A DNA stretch of 21,780 nt, taken from NCBI GenBank assembly GCA_944372275.1, contig CALVYO010000007.1, forward strand, positions 1-21,780, in the 5' to 3' direction. This stretch comes from an uncultured Bacilli bacterium (lineage in GTDB: Bacteria > Bacillota_I > Bacilli_A > RF39 > UBA660). A program made the translations under genes and the position numbers. The notes beneath the pieces were generated by a model. The model was not told where the DNA came from. It saw only the letters and a list, made by a program, of their open reading frames with translations, and did not search any database. How positions within the stretch are numbered: the first letter of the stretch is position 1; each line of letters begins with the position of its first letter. Below, in pieces: positions 7,087 through 14,877 of this stretch.

Positions 7087-7109
7087 CTTAACTAGAGGTG
7101 GGAGATTGT

Positions 7110-9008
7110 ATGGAATATATTGAAATAATAGCAAGGTTTTTATCGTTTTGGTTAGATGGAATTTTATATAATTTTATATCAACAGTTTACGGATTATTAA
7201 TTGATATAGCGCAAACATCTATTTTTACTGATGATATTTTTAAATTATTTGCCAATAAAGTTTATGCTTTATTAGGTGTTTTTATGTTATTTAAAGTATC
7301 TTTTTCAATTTTTACATACATAGTAGATCCTGATGCATTTTTAGATAAAAGTAAAGGCTTTAGTAAATTAATTAGCAATATAATGATTACTTTGGCATTA
7401 TTGTTGCTTGTACCTTGGATTTTTAAACAAGCAATGGATGTCCAAAGAATTATTTTAAATGATAATATTGTTGGAAAGATTTTTTCTGTAAATGGCGTTA
7501 ATATTGATACAAGTAATAAACCAGGAGATATAATGGCTTATGAGACTTTAAAAGCATTTTATCATGTAAAAAATACTGGAAAATATTCTGATTGTATAAG
7601 CGATGGGAATCAAGTTTTTACAAATGAAAGTGGCTGTGAAAAAGCATTAAGAACAGAAGGTTTTGAAAACTTAAAAAAAATATTAGAATCTGCACATAAT
7701 TCTTCTAGTGTTAGTGTTTATATGGATTATGATTTATTATTTATGAAAACTAATGATGAACAATATGTCATGGAATATATACCAATTATTTCAACTTTAG
7801 CAGGTGGAGCAATCGTATTACTGTTGATAGTTTTTTGTTTTGATATTGCAGTGAGAAGTGTTAAACTTGGATTTTTGCGTATGTTAGCCCCAGTTCCAAT
7901 AATATCTAGGATAGATCCAAAAAAAGGAAAAGATATGTTTGACAAATGGGTTAAAACATGCGTTAACACTTATTTAGATTTATTTATTAGATTATTAGGA
8001 ATTTATTTCGCAGTGTTCATAATAACACAATTAATTGATTTGAATATGGAAGATGCAGTTACAGATCAAGTTGCTGATGTCAATGCCTTTGTAAAAGTAT
8101 TTATAATTTTAGGATCATTGTTATTTGCTAAACAATTACCTAAATTAATTGAAGAATTAACTGGATTTAAGATGGATGGTAAGTTTACTCTTAACCCATT
8201 GAAAAAAATGAAAGAAGTTCCTGGTGTTGAAAAAATAAGTAGTACAGCAGGAGGAACTGTAGCAGGAGTAAGAGCTGGTTCTAGGGTAGGTAATCCATTG
8301 TTGGGAGCAGCACTAGGATTTGTAGGTGGATATAAAGCATCAACATGGGCTGGTGATGGTAAAGGTGGATTCATGTCAGGAGCAAATAGCGCATATAAAA
8401 AATTAATGGGAAAAGACTTTTTAAATTTCCAATTTAAACCTGGAGGAGAAGCTGCAGTAGAACAGATTAAGGAACCTTTGAAACAAGCATATGACATAAA
8501 AAATCAATTAGATAGAGAATTAAATGTTGCTGCCCATCAAAGCTCTGAATCTGCTAGTAATCTTGTTAAAAATGGCGTTGATATAAATGGTGATTTAACA
8601 TCACAATCTAATGATGCAAAAAACAAAATAGCATCGTTATCTAATGCTGTTACCACTTCACAAAATAAAATAGCTCAATTAAAATCACAAATTGGTAGAA
8701 CTAAAAGCAAATCAGAACTAAATAGATTAAATAGCGAACTTATTTCAGAAGAAAGTAATTTGAAATTGTCTCAGGAAAAATTGGCAACTAATGAATCAAT
8801 TGTTAAAGATATTGAAAATTATCAGAATTTTTCACAATATGAAGCAAAAATACGTAAAGCTTTATCAGATGTTCAAAAAGATATTGAAAATTTATCAAAA
8901 GAAAAACAACAAAGACAAAGCTTTTATGGTGTTGACCCATCTCCAGCTGCTGATGTGAAAAAAACTGTTAGTGAATTAAAGGAAAAAGGAATAAATAAAT
9001 ATTTATAA
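7110..9008 (+). CDS. VirB6/TrbL-like polytopic channel protein of the type IV secretion system
   Basis: The 632-residue product has about six membrane segments: near 7-30, 47-68, 86-107, 222-245, 290-313 and 325-343. A polar loop of about 115 residues (108-221) carries two cysteines (C162, C176). After the last helix come a glycine-rich stretch (about 379-412, AGVRAGSRVGNPLLGAALG) and a predicted coiled-coil tail (about 505-600). This fits VirB6/TrbL-family inner-membrane channel subunits of Gram-positive conjugation systems, and PrgI and VirB4 follow directly. ATG 7110 is chosen because GAGGTGGGAG lies six bases before it; the in-frame GTG at 7098 is inside that site. It is the first gene of the operon. 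At least 14 leucines are TTG, unlike the housekeeping genes. Confidence 0.75.
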   Translation: MEYIEIIARFLSFWLDGILYNFISTVYGLLIDIAQTSIFTDDIFKLFANKVYALLGVFMLFKVSFSIFTYIVDPDAFLDKSKGFSKLISNIMITLALLLLVPWIFKQAMDVQRIILNDNIVGKIFSVNGVNIDTSNKPGDIMAYETLKAFYHVKNTGKYSDCISDGNQVFTNESGCEKALRTEGFENLKKILESAHNSSSVSVYMDYDLLFMKTNDEQYVMEYIPIISTLAGGAIVLLLIVFCFDIAVRSVKLGFLRMLAPVPIISRIDPKKGKDMFDKWVKTCVNTYLDLFIRLLGIYFAVFIITQLIDLNMEDAVTDQVADVNAFVKVFIILGSLLFAKQLPKLIEELTGFKMDGKFTLNPLKKMKEVPGVEKISSTAGGTVAGVRAGSRVGNPLLGAALGFVGGYKASTWAGDGKGGFMSGANSAYKKLMGKDFLNFQFKPGGEAAVEQIKEPLKQAYDIKNQLDRELNVAAHQSSESASNLVKNGVDINGDLTSQSNDAKNKIASLSNAVTTSQNKIAQLKSQIGRTKSKSELNRLNSELISEESNLKLSQEKLATNESIVKDIENYQNFSQYEAKIRKALSDVQKDIENLSKEKQQRQSFYGVDPSPAADVKKTVSELKEKGINKYL

Positions 9009-9022
9009 AAGGGGTGATATAA

Positions 9023-9340
9023 ATGAATAATTTTTTGATACCAGCAAATGCAAAAAAATCAATGTTGATATTAGGATTATTTACAAAATTTGATTTGATT
9101 TTATTTGGATGTGGTGTTGGACTAACTTTGATATTATTAATGACATTACCATTGGAAGAATTTGCAATATCAATTATTGCACTTCTTCCAGCATTAATAA
9201 CAGGATTTTTAGTGCTCCCAGTTCCAAATTACTATAATATGAGAACTTTGATTGGTTCAGCTATAAGTTTTTACACAAATCAAAGAAAATTTAAGTGGAA
9301 AGGTTGGTGTGTACCACATGGCGAAGAAAAAAAGAAATAG
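9023..9340 (+). CDS. PrgI family (VirB3-like) T4SS membrane protein
   Basis: This 105-residue protein starts FLIPANAKKSMLILGLFTKFDLILFG and has two adjacent membrane helices (about 28-45 and 49-68). It ends with the family hallmark around FKWKGWC, then a basic tail. PrgI proteins take the VirB3 position in Gram-positive T4SS: a small membrane subunit next to the VirB4 ATPase. The gene has a strong AAAAGGGGTG ribosome site. Its last 23 bases overlap the following VirB4 N-terminal gene, indicating translational coupling and tight stoichiometry. Position between VirB6 and VirB4 supports the call. Confidence 0.88.
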   Translation: MNNFLIPANAKKSMLILGLFTKFDLILFGCGVGLTLILLMTLPLEEFAISIIALLPALITGFLVLPVPNYYNMRTLIGSAISFYTNQRKFKWKGWCVPHGEEKKK

Positions 9341-9863
9341 GTATACAAATGATGATATACCGGTAAAAGAAATAAAAAATGGATATATAATATTAGATAA
9401 TGGATTGAAAGTTACTGGTGTTAAAATAATGCCTAGAAATATTTTTATTTTAGATCAATTAACACAAGATAGTATTATTTCAAATTTGCGAACTGTCTAT
9501 AATACGATTGATTATGAATTTTGGATAATCGCTGCTGATAGACCTGTTGATATAAATGTTTATTTATCACAATTAGAATTGTTATATAATAATGTTAGTA
9601 ATCCAGTTAAAAGAAAATTGATAATGGAAGATATTAATAAAGGAAATATGTTTATGAATAATAATATAGTTGATACTGAGTATTTTTTACTATTTAGAGA
9701 AAAGAAAGATGAATTAATTCAAAAAAGAATAAGGAATTTAATCAATACTTTTGCAGGTGCAGGATTGATTGCTTATCAGACAACTAATGATGATTTAAGA
9801 ATGATTTTGGATAACTTTTTAAATGGCGGTACTACTACTACTTTTGGGACGGTGTTAGGATAA
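9318..9863 (+). CDS. Separate VirB4 N-terminal domain protein of the T4SS (TraC/TrsD-like)
   Basis: The 181-residue soluble product resembles the N-terminal portion of Gram-positive VirB4 proteins: DIPVKEIKNGYIILDNGLKVTGVKIMP, then an alpha/beta region with DYEFWIIAADRPVDIN and a YFLLFR strand. It has no Walker motifs. The ATPase part is encoded by the next gene, starting within the TAATG at its stop. I believe staphylococcal conjugative plasmids have a comparable small protein ahead of their VirB4 (TrsD before TrsE), so the split has a precedent. ATG 9318 lies inside the end of the PrgI gene; GTG 9309 is an alternative. It probably forms part of the membrane-proximal VirB4 assembly with PrgI. 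Confidence 0.7.
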   Translation: MAKKKRNRYTNDDIPVKEIKNGYIILDNGLKVTGVKIMPRNIFILDQLTQDSIISNLRTVYNTIDYEFWIIAADRPVDINVYLSQLELLYNNVSNPVKRKLIMEDINKGNMFMNNNIVDTEYFLLFREKKDELIQKRIRNLINTFAGAGLIAYQTTNDDLRMILDNFLNGGTTTTFGTVLG

Positions 9864-11647
9864 TGGATATTAAAAGTCAAATTGCTCCTAAAGGTTTGGA
9901 GTTTAGATCAAGTGATTTTATTATTAGTGATAAACATGCAACAATTTTAACAGTAATTTCTTATCCAAAATTTATTTCACCAGGGTATTTGGCTAATTTA
10001 ACAAGTATGTCTGGTGTAAAAGTTGTTATAAAACATATTCCTTTACCATTCAGTGTCATTCAAAGAATGTTAAATAAAGAAATAGCCGATTTAAAAGTAA
10101 GATATCAAGAAGAAAACGATCGAACTATACAAGAAAGAATTAGGCAAGATTATGAATCATTAGAATATTTCATTTCGCAATTAGCTAGTACACAGTCTAA
10201 AATATTTGATTTTCAGATGCACGTTATGATAACTGCTAATTCAGAAGAAGAATTAATAGCAAAAAAAATGCAGGTAAAAAGTTATTTGGAAGCCATGGAA
10301 CTAAAAGCTTTTCCATTACGATTTGAACAAGAAAAAGTTTTGAAGTCAATAATACCTATTTTTCCTAATCAATCGATTGAAAATAGAATTGGAACACCGA
10401 TACCAGCGCCTACTATAGCAGCAATGTTTCCATTTATATTTGACAGTATTAAAGATCCAGGATTATCATGTTTATTAGGTGTGGATTTTTCTGGAGGTGT
10501 AATCTTATTTAATCAATTTTTGTATCAAATAAAGAAAGAGCATAATAGAAATAATGCAAATATTATTATTTTAGGTACTTCAGGTTCTGGTAAATCTACA
10601 GCAGCGAAATTGTTAATAAGAACGCATATTAGAAATGATATTCAATTAGTAATCATTGATCCTGAAGGTGAATTTGAAGATATGGCCAAATTATATGGCG
10701 GTGATTTCATTGATTTAGGCAAAGGTGGAGAATTCGGAATGGTAAATCCATTAGAAATAATAATGGATGCTGACGATGATGAAATTAAGCAAGGTTTAGG
10801 TTACACTGTTTTGACAAGAACTTTACAATCAATAAAAGCGTTTCTTAAATATTATGACCCTAGTACTGATGAAGATGTTATAAATATTTTTAGTGAAATT
10901 GTTCAAGAAACATATCGAAGATTTGGCATTGATTTTACAACTGATTTTTCTAAATTAACTTCTAAAGATTATCCAACATTTAAAGATGTATATGCAACAA
11001 TTAAAGGAAAATTGTTATCAATTCCTGAAAAGACACATGAAAAAGATATTTTAGAAAAATTAGAATTGAAGATTAGACCATTAATTAAAGAATTAAGGTA
11101 TTATTTTGATGGTCACACTACAATTCAGCCAAAAAGCAATTTTATTGTTTTCAATATTAAAGAATTAATGAATAGTGACAAAAATATTAGAAATGCGTTA
11201 TTTTTTAATATTTTAAAATATGCTTGGAGTTTGACATTGGATTCAAGTGTTAATACAGTGTTAACTGTTGATGAAGCACACGTATTAATATCTGGTAGTA
11301 ACATTTTAGGTGCAGATTTCTTAGGTCAAATTCAAAGACGTGCTAGAAAATACAATACCGGTACTATCATAATAACTCAACAACCATCAGATTTTAGTGA
11401 TCCTTCTGTTATAACTCAAGGTAAAGCAATTTTTGATAATGCTTCATATTATTTAGTTATGGGATTAAAAAAACAAGCAGTTGAAGATTTATCTAAATTA
11501 ATTGATTTAAATGATAATGAAAAAGAAAGTATAAAAAAATACAATCAAGGAGAAGCCTTATTTGTATGTGGTAGTAGACGTATGAGAATAAATATAATCG
11601 CTACAGAACAAGAATTAGATTCTTTTGGTAGCGGAGGCGGATTATAA
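9863..11647 (+). CDS. VirB4/TrsE-like T4SS ATPase
   Basis: This 594-residue protein is the energising ATPase of the secretion channel. It opens with SQIAPKGLEF and a CagE/TrbE-type middle region (about 1-200), then a RecA-like motor. Walker A is GTSGSGKS at 238-245; Walker B is LTVDEAH with D470/E471; downstream are QIQRRARKYNTGTIIITQQ and a sensor-like region as in VirB4 proteins. The C-terminus ends in FGSGGGL. The ATG overlaps the preceding stop (TAATG), and GGTG sits eight bases upstream. The gene is intact, with no break or missing motif, so the ATPase should be active. The next gene starts 21 bases after its stop. Confidence 0.9.
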   Translation: MDIKSQIAPKGLEFRSSDFIISDKHATILTVISYPKFISPGYLANLTSMSGVKVVIKHIPLPFSVIQRMLNKEIADLKVRYQEENDRTIQERIRQDYESLEYFISQLASTQSKIFDFQMHVMITANSEEELIAKKMQVKSYLEAMELKAFPLRFEQEKVLKSIIPIFPNQSIENRIGTPIPAPTIAAMFPFIFDSIKDPGLSCLLGVDFSGGVILFNQFLYQIKKEHNRNNANIIILGTSGSGKSTAAKLLIRTHIRNDIQLVIIDPEGEFEDMAKLYGGDFIDLGKGGEFGMVNPLEIIMDADDDEIKQGLGYTVLTRTLQSIKAFLKYYDPSTDEDVINIFSEIVQETYRRFGIDFTTDFSKLTSKDYPTFKDVYATIKGKLLSIPEKTHEKDILEKLELKIRPLIKELRYYFDGHTTIQPKSNFIVFNIKELMNSDKNIRNALFFNILKYAWSLTLDSSVNTVLTVDEAHVLISGSNILGADFLGQIQRRARKYNTGTIIITQQPSDFSDPSVITQGKAIFDNASYYLVMGLKKQAVEDLSKLIDLNDNEKESIKKYNQGEALFVCGSRRMRINIIATEQELDSFGSGGGL

Positions 11648-11668
11648 TATTAAGTGGTGGTGATGTTT

Positions 11669-14167
11669 ATGAATAATAAAGATAAAAAAGAAGAATTTCC
11701 TCAAAAAGGAAATTTTTCAGCATCACCAAATGAAAAATCTTTTCAGCAAAATTATGTTCAACAACCATTGCCTTCACAAAATAAAATTTTAAATAATAAT
11801 GATAATCAATTAGAAGATTTTAATAAAAGGAATAATTTTCAAGAACAAAAATCGTATCCTAGTAATCAAACAAATCAAGGAAATAAATTACAACAAAATA
11901 ATTTAAATAGAAATAATAAGATTAATCAGGCCAAACAAAAAATCATAAAAGAAGGCGCTAAAAAGGCAGCAGATGCTGCTGTTGGTCCAGTTGGTGGAAT
12001 AGCAGTTGAACAATTATCAAAAACTAAACTTGGACAAACTGCACTAAATGAAACTTCAAAAAAATTGCAAAATCCATTGAAACCATCATTATTTAATTTT
12101 TTCAAGAAAGATAAAGAGCAAGAGGAAAATATAGATGGTTCTGGTAGTTTTGGGGCTGATTTGGCTAAAAAAATCATTAGTTTTTTTACTGCAGGAACTT
12201 TTGGTATTAATGGATGTTTGTTAGTAATAATTTTAGTTGCTATAATAAGTTTGAGTATTGCTCCCTTAATTTACATTAATAAAATAATGGGAAATGTTAC
12301 TGGTTCGTTATCATCGATTGGTGAAAAAATCGGGAATTTATTAACATTTAGAGGATGGTGTACTGATGATGAATGTGAAGAAAAAGAACAAAATGATTTC
12401 TATGAAAAAATTGATGAAGTATATGAAGAATATAAAGATGATTACAAAGTTACATTAAATACTAATTTAATAACTGCAACGCTTACTTATGCTGATCCTT
12501 TTTTAACAACTGCTGGTGATGATGATAATGCAACTAGTATTGATACTTTATTGCCATCTAATTATGTTAATTTTAAAAAAAGTGGAAAAAAAGTTAATTT
12601 ACTAGCAACTAAAATGGTTAGTTATTGTTGCTATGAAAATGGTTCTGAATATGCAGCACCTAATGATAAACATATGTGCAAAGGTAGTGATGGTAAAAAT
12701 TATGATGATATTAATTACGTTTGCCCAGAAGATGTTTATGAGACTGTTACTGATCCTGAAACAGGTGAAAAAAGTGAAGTATTAGTAATTGATTATGAAG
12801 AAAAATATAAATTAGATATTGAAAGATATCGAGAATATTTAGAAAATGAATTTATGCTTAAATTTTATTATGATAATAAACAAAATGAAGATACACAAGG
12901 AAAAATAGATCGTGCTGTTGAAGAAATATTTTTAAGAGTTTCATTTTATGAAAATTTTGATGAGCATGGTTCTTTTGGTAAAGTTTATGCATATTGCTCG
13001 GGTGTTACTGTAGTAGATCCTGATGGTAGTGTTATAGGAACATATGATTTAGAGGATTATGTTGCTGGTGTAGTAAGTGGCGAAGCGTGGGGGGGACAAA
13101 ATATGGAAGCATATAAAGCCCAGGCTATTGCTGTTAGAACATATACTTTAAGTAGGACACAAAATTGTTCGCAAGCAATTGAAAGTAGTCAAAGTGATCA
13201 AGTATTTAGTGAAGATATTAAAGATTATGCTAGGGAAGCAACTGAAGCAACTGAAGGATTGGTATTGGTCTATGATGATGAAATATTTTCTTCAGAATAT
13301 GATTCATATTGCTATAATGATTCGGATTGTACTTACGGTGAAGAAAATGGAAAAAGGTATGTTATTTATACAAAAAAGCCTAATGGCGAAACTCATAAAG
13401 TTTATTTAAGCCCAGAATATTATTATATGATTTATGGAGGACATGGTCGAGGTATGAGTCAAGTTGCTTCATATGAAATGGCAGATAATGGTTCTACTTA
13501 TGATGAAATATTAAAATTTTTCTATTCTGATGGTGTAGAAATAGTAGGAATGAATACTATATTTGGTGGATTTGAAAGTTCTTCAACTTTACCTTCAAGT
13601 GTTGAAGAATTAAAGGAAAGATCGGAATATTATGCATCTTTAGGAATTGTTTCAATTGGGGGACAACAATTTGATTTATCAAAAATATATGATAGTAATG
13701 CTAGTAATTTAGGACAATGTGTTTGGTATGCAAAATCTCGAGCATTAGAAATAATTTTATCTTCTGATATGGACGATTTAACCAAATCTATTGCATTGAA
13801 TGCTATAATGTCTGTTAGAGCAAACGGTGAAGGATGGTTTGATTATCCGTCATTAGATATATTTGAAAAAAGTACTGATAGAAATATGCCAATGCCTGGT
13901 TCTATAATATCTTGGACTAGTGATACGGACGCAGGTGCTAGACATAATTATGGACACGTTGCAATAATAGAAAGTGTTGATTACGAAAATAGAACTGTTG
14001 TTATGTCAGAAGGGTGGAATAGAGCAGGAGCACATGGTGCTTCAAATTGGGACAATGTAGTTATTAGTACAACAACGAAAACTTTTGAACAATTACAAAG
14101 TTACGGCACAGGATATACTTTTAATGGATATGTTTATATATTAGGTAAGGGTGGATCAAGTGATTAA
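11669..14167 (+). CDS. Membrane-anchored SpoIID + CHAP cell-wall hydrolase of the T4SS (VirB1-like)
   Basis: The 832-residue protein has four parts. (1) A cytoplasmic N-terminal region of about 180 residues rich in Asn, Gln and Lys. (2) One membrane helix (about 182-208). (3) A stalk of unknown fold (about 210-440) with several cysteines. (4) A SpoIID-type domain (about 450-640) with LEDYVAGVVSGEAW, where E472 matches the SpoIID catalytic glutamate, KAQAIAVRTY, and GGHGRGMSQVASYEMA with H592. A CHAP domain (about 665-830) follows, with C684 in GQCVWYAK and H763 in YGHVAII. SpoIID domains are lytic transglycosylases; CHAP domains are amidases or endopeptidases. The pair can cut both glycan and peptide to open the wall for the channel. 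ATG 11669 is eight bases after GGTGG; upstream in-frame GTG/ATG codons lie in that site. Confidence 0.85.
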   Translation: MNNKDKKEEFPQKGNFSASPNEKSFQQNYVQQPLPSQNKILNNNDNQLEDFNKRNNFQEQKSYPSNQTNQGNKLQQNNLNRNNKINQAKQKIIKEGAKKAADAAVGPVGGIAVEQLSKTKLGQTALNETSKKLQNPLKPSLFNFFKKDKEQEENIDGSGSFGADLAKKIISFFTAGTFGINGCLLVIILVAIISLSIAPLIYINKIMGNVTGSLSSIGEKIGNLLTFRGWCTDDECEEKEQNDFYEKIDEVYEEYKDDYKVTLNTNLITATLTYADPFLTTAGDDDNATSIDTLLPSNYVNFKKSGKKVNLLATKMVSYCCYENGSEYAAPNDKHMCKGSDGKNYDDINYVCPEDVYETVTDPETGEKSEVLVIDYEEKYKLDIERYREYLENEFMLKFYYDNKQNEDTQGKIDRAVEEIFLRVSFYENFDEHGSFGKVYAYCSGVTVVDPDGSVIGTYDLEDYVAGVVSGEAWGGQNMEAYKAQAIAVRTYTLSRTQNCSQAIESSQSDQVFSEDIKDYAREATEATEGLVLVYDDEIFSSEYDSYCYNDSDCTYGEENGKRYVIYTKKPNGETHKVYLSPEYYYMIYGGHGRGMSQVASYEMADNGSTYDEILKFFYSDGVEIVGMNTIFGGFESSSTLPSSVEELKERSEYYASLGIVSIGGQQFDLSKIYDSNASNLGQCVWYAKSRALEIILSSDMDDLTKSIALNAIMSVRANGEGWFDYPSLDIFEKSTDRNMPMPGSIISWTSDTDAGARHNYGHVAIIESVDYENRTVVMSEGWNRAGAHGASNWDNVVISTTTKTFEQLQSYGTGYTFNGYVYILGKGGSSD

Positions 14168-14834
14168 AAAAATTATTTTAATATTATTTGTTGTTTTATT
14201 AACTGGTTGCCAAATAAAGTACGAATTAAATTTTAATGGTGATAATTTAATTGAAAAAATAAATGTAAAAATAAGTAATGAAAATGAGAGACAAATTAAT
14301 GATTTAAAAAAATATACCGCCTTTTCAATTTTTGATAATTCAACTCAAAAACTATATAAAACAAAATATAATGATGGAAACTCTTATTTTACTGCTGAGT
14401 ATGAATATACATATAATTTTGATGAATTTAGGCATGCTCTTTACATTAATAGTTGTTTTGATGCTTTCAGTTTTGTTACTAATAATAATGATTATATTTT
14501 ATCAACAAGTAAAGGCTTTAAGTGCATGTTTGTTGATTACAATGAAGTTGATAGCGTTGAAATAATTATTACTTCTAATCACGAAATTATTGAAAGTAAT
14601 GCTGATGAATTAAAAAATAATAAACTTATATGGAATATAAATGATGAAAACGCAAAAGATAAACAAATTTATGTAAAATTTGGTGAATTACGAGAACTAA
14701 ATTTTTTTGAAAAAATATTTAATTTTATAATTGATAATTTGTTGACTATTTCTATATTTGGTGGATTATTTGTAATAATTGCTATTGTCATAGTTATTAT
14801 TGTTGTTATTGGTAAAAAAAATAATGAAATTTAA
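14160..14834 (+). CDS. LppM-like lipoprotein of the T4SS operon
   Basis: The 224-residue product begins with a short signal peptide and lipobox (IKKIILILFVVLLTGC, lipidated cysteine C17). An extracytoplasmic domain starts YELNFNGDNLIEKINVKI, resembling the LppM family opening. It ends in a membrane helix (about 195-218) and a short basic tail, also like LppM proteins, so it would be anchored at both ends. The domain has two cysteines (C99, C122). I choose GTG 14160, which follows AAGGGTGG and overlaps the preceding gene by eight bases; GTG 14151 is less likely. The function is unknown. Its tight coupling to the hydrolase suggests a surface accessory of the secretion channel. Confidence 0.65.
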   Translation: MIKKIILILFVVLLTGCQIKYELNFNGDNLIEKINVKISNENERQINDLKKYTAFSIFDNSTQKLYKTKYNDGNSYFTAEYEYTYNFDEFRHALYINSCFDAFSFVTNNNDYILSTSKGFKCMFVDYNEVDSVEIIITSNHEIIESNADELKNNKLIWNINDENAKDKQIYVKFGELRELNFFEKIFNFIIDNLLTISIFGGLFVIIAIVIVIIVVIGKKNNEI

Positions 14835-14843
14835 TTAATAATG

Positions 14844-14852
14844 TGATATACT
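14844..14852 (+). promoter_or_regulatory. Extended -10 promoter of the VirD4/TraG gene
   Basis: TGATATACT at 14844-14852 is an extended -10 with one mismatch (TATACT), 25 bases before the ATG at 14878. It suggests the coupling protein can be transcribed apart from the upstream operon. No terminator is seen between them, so read-through is also likely. Confidence 0.5.
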
Positions 14853-14877
14853 TATATATGATTAAGAGGTGAACTTA

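Noticed and set aside
7098..7100. GTG as start of the VirB6 gene (and GTG 2934 for infB, 14869 for VirD4, 11654 for the hydrolase)
   Set aside because: Each of these GTG codons lies inside or directly at the ribosome binding site of a better-spaced ATG downstream.
9855..9870. VirB4 split read as a sequencing frameshift or pseudogene
   Set aside because: The two frames meet at a clean TAATG with a ribosome site, both halves begin and end at sensible domain borders, and all ATPase motifs are intact.
13179..13409. Plus-strand open frame inside the SpoIID domain region
   Set aside because: It is an out-of-frame shadow of the hydrolase gene, with a Lys/Ile/Met-rich, non-protein-like composition.
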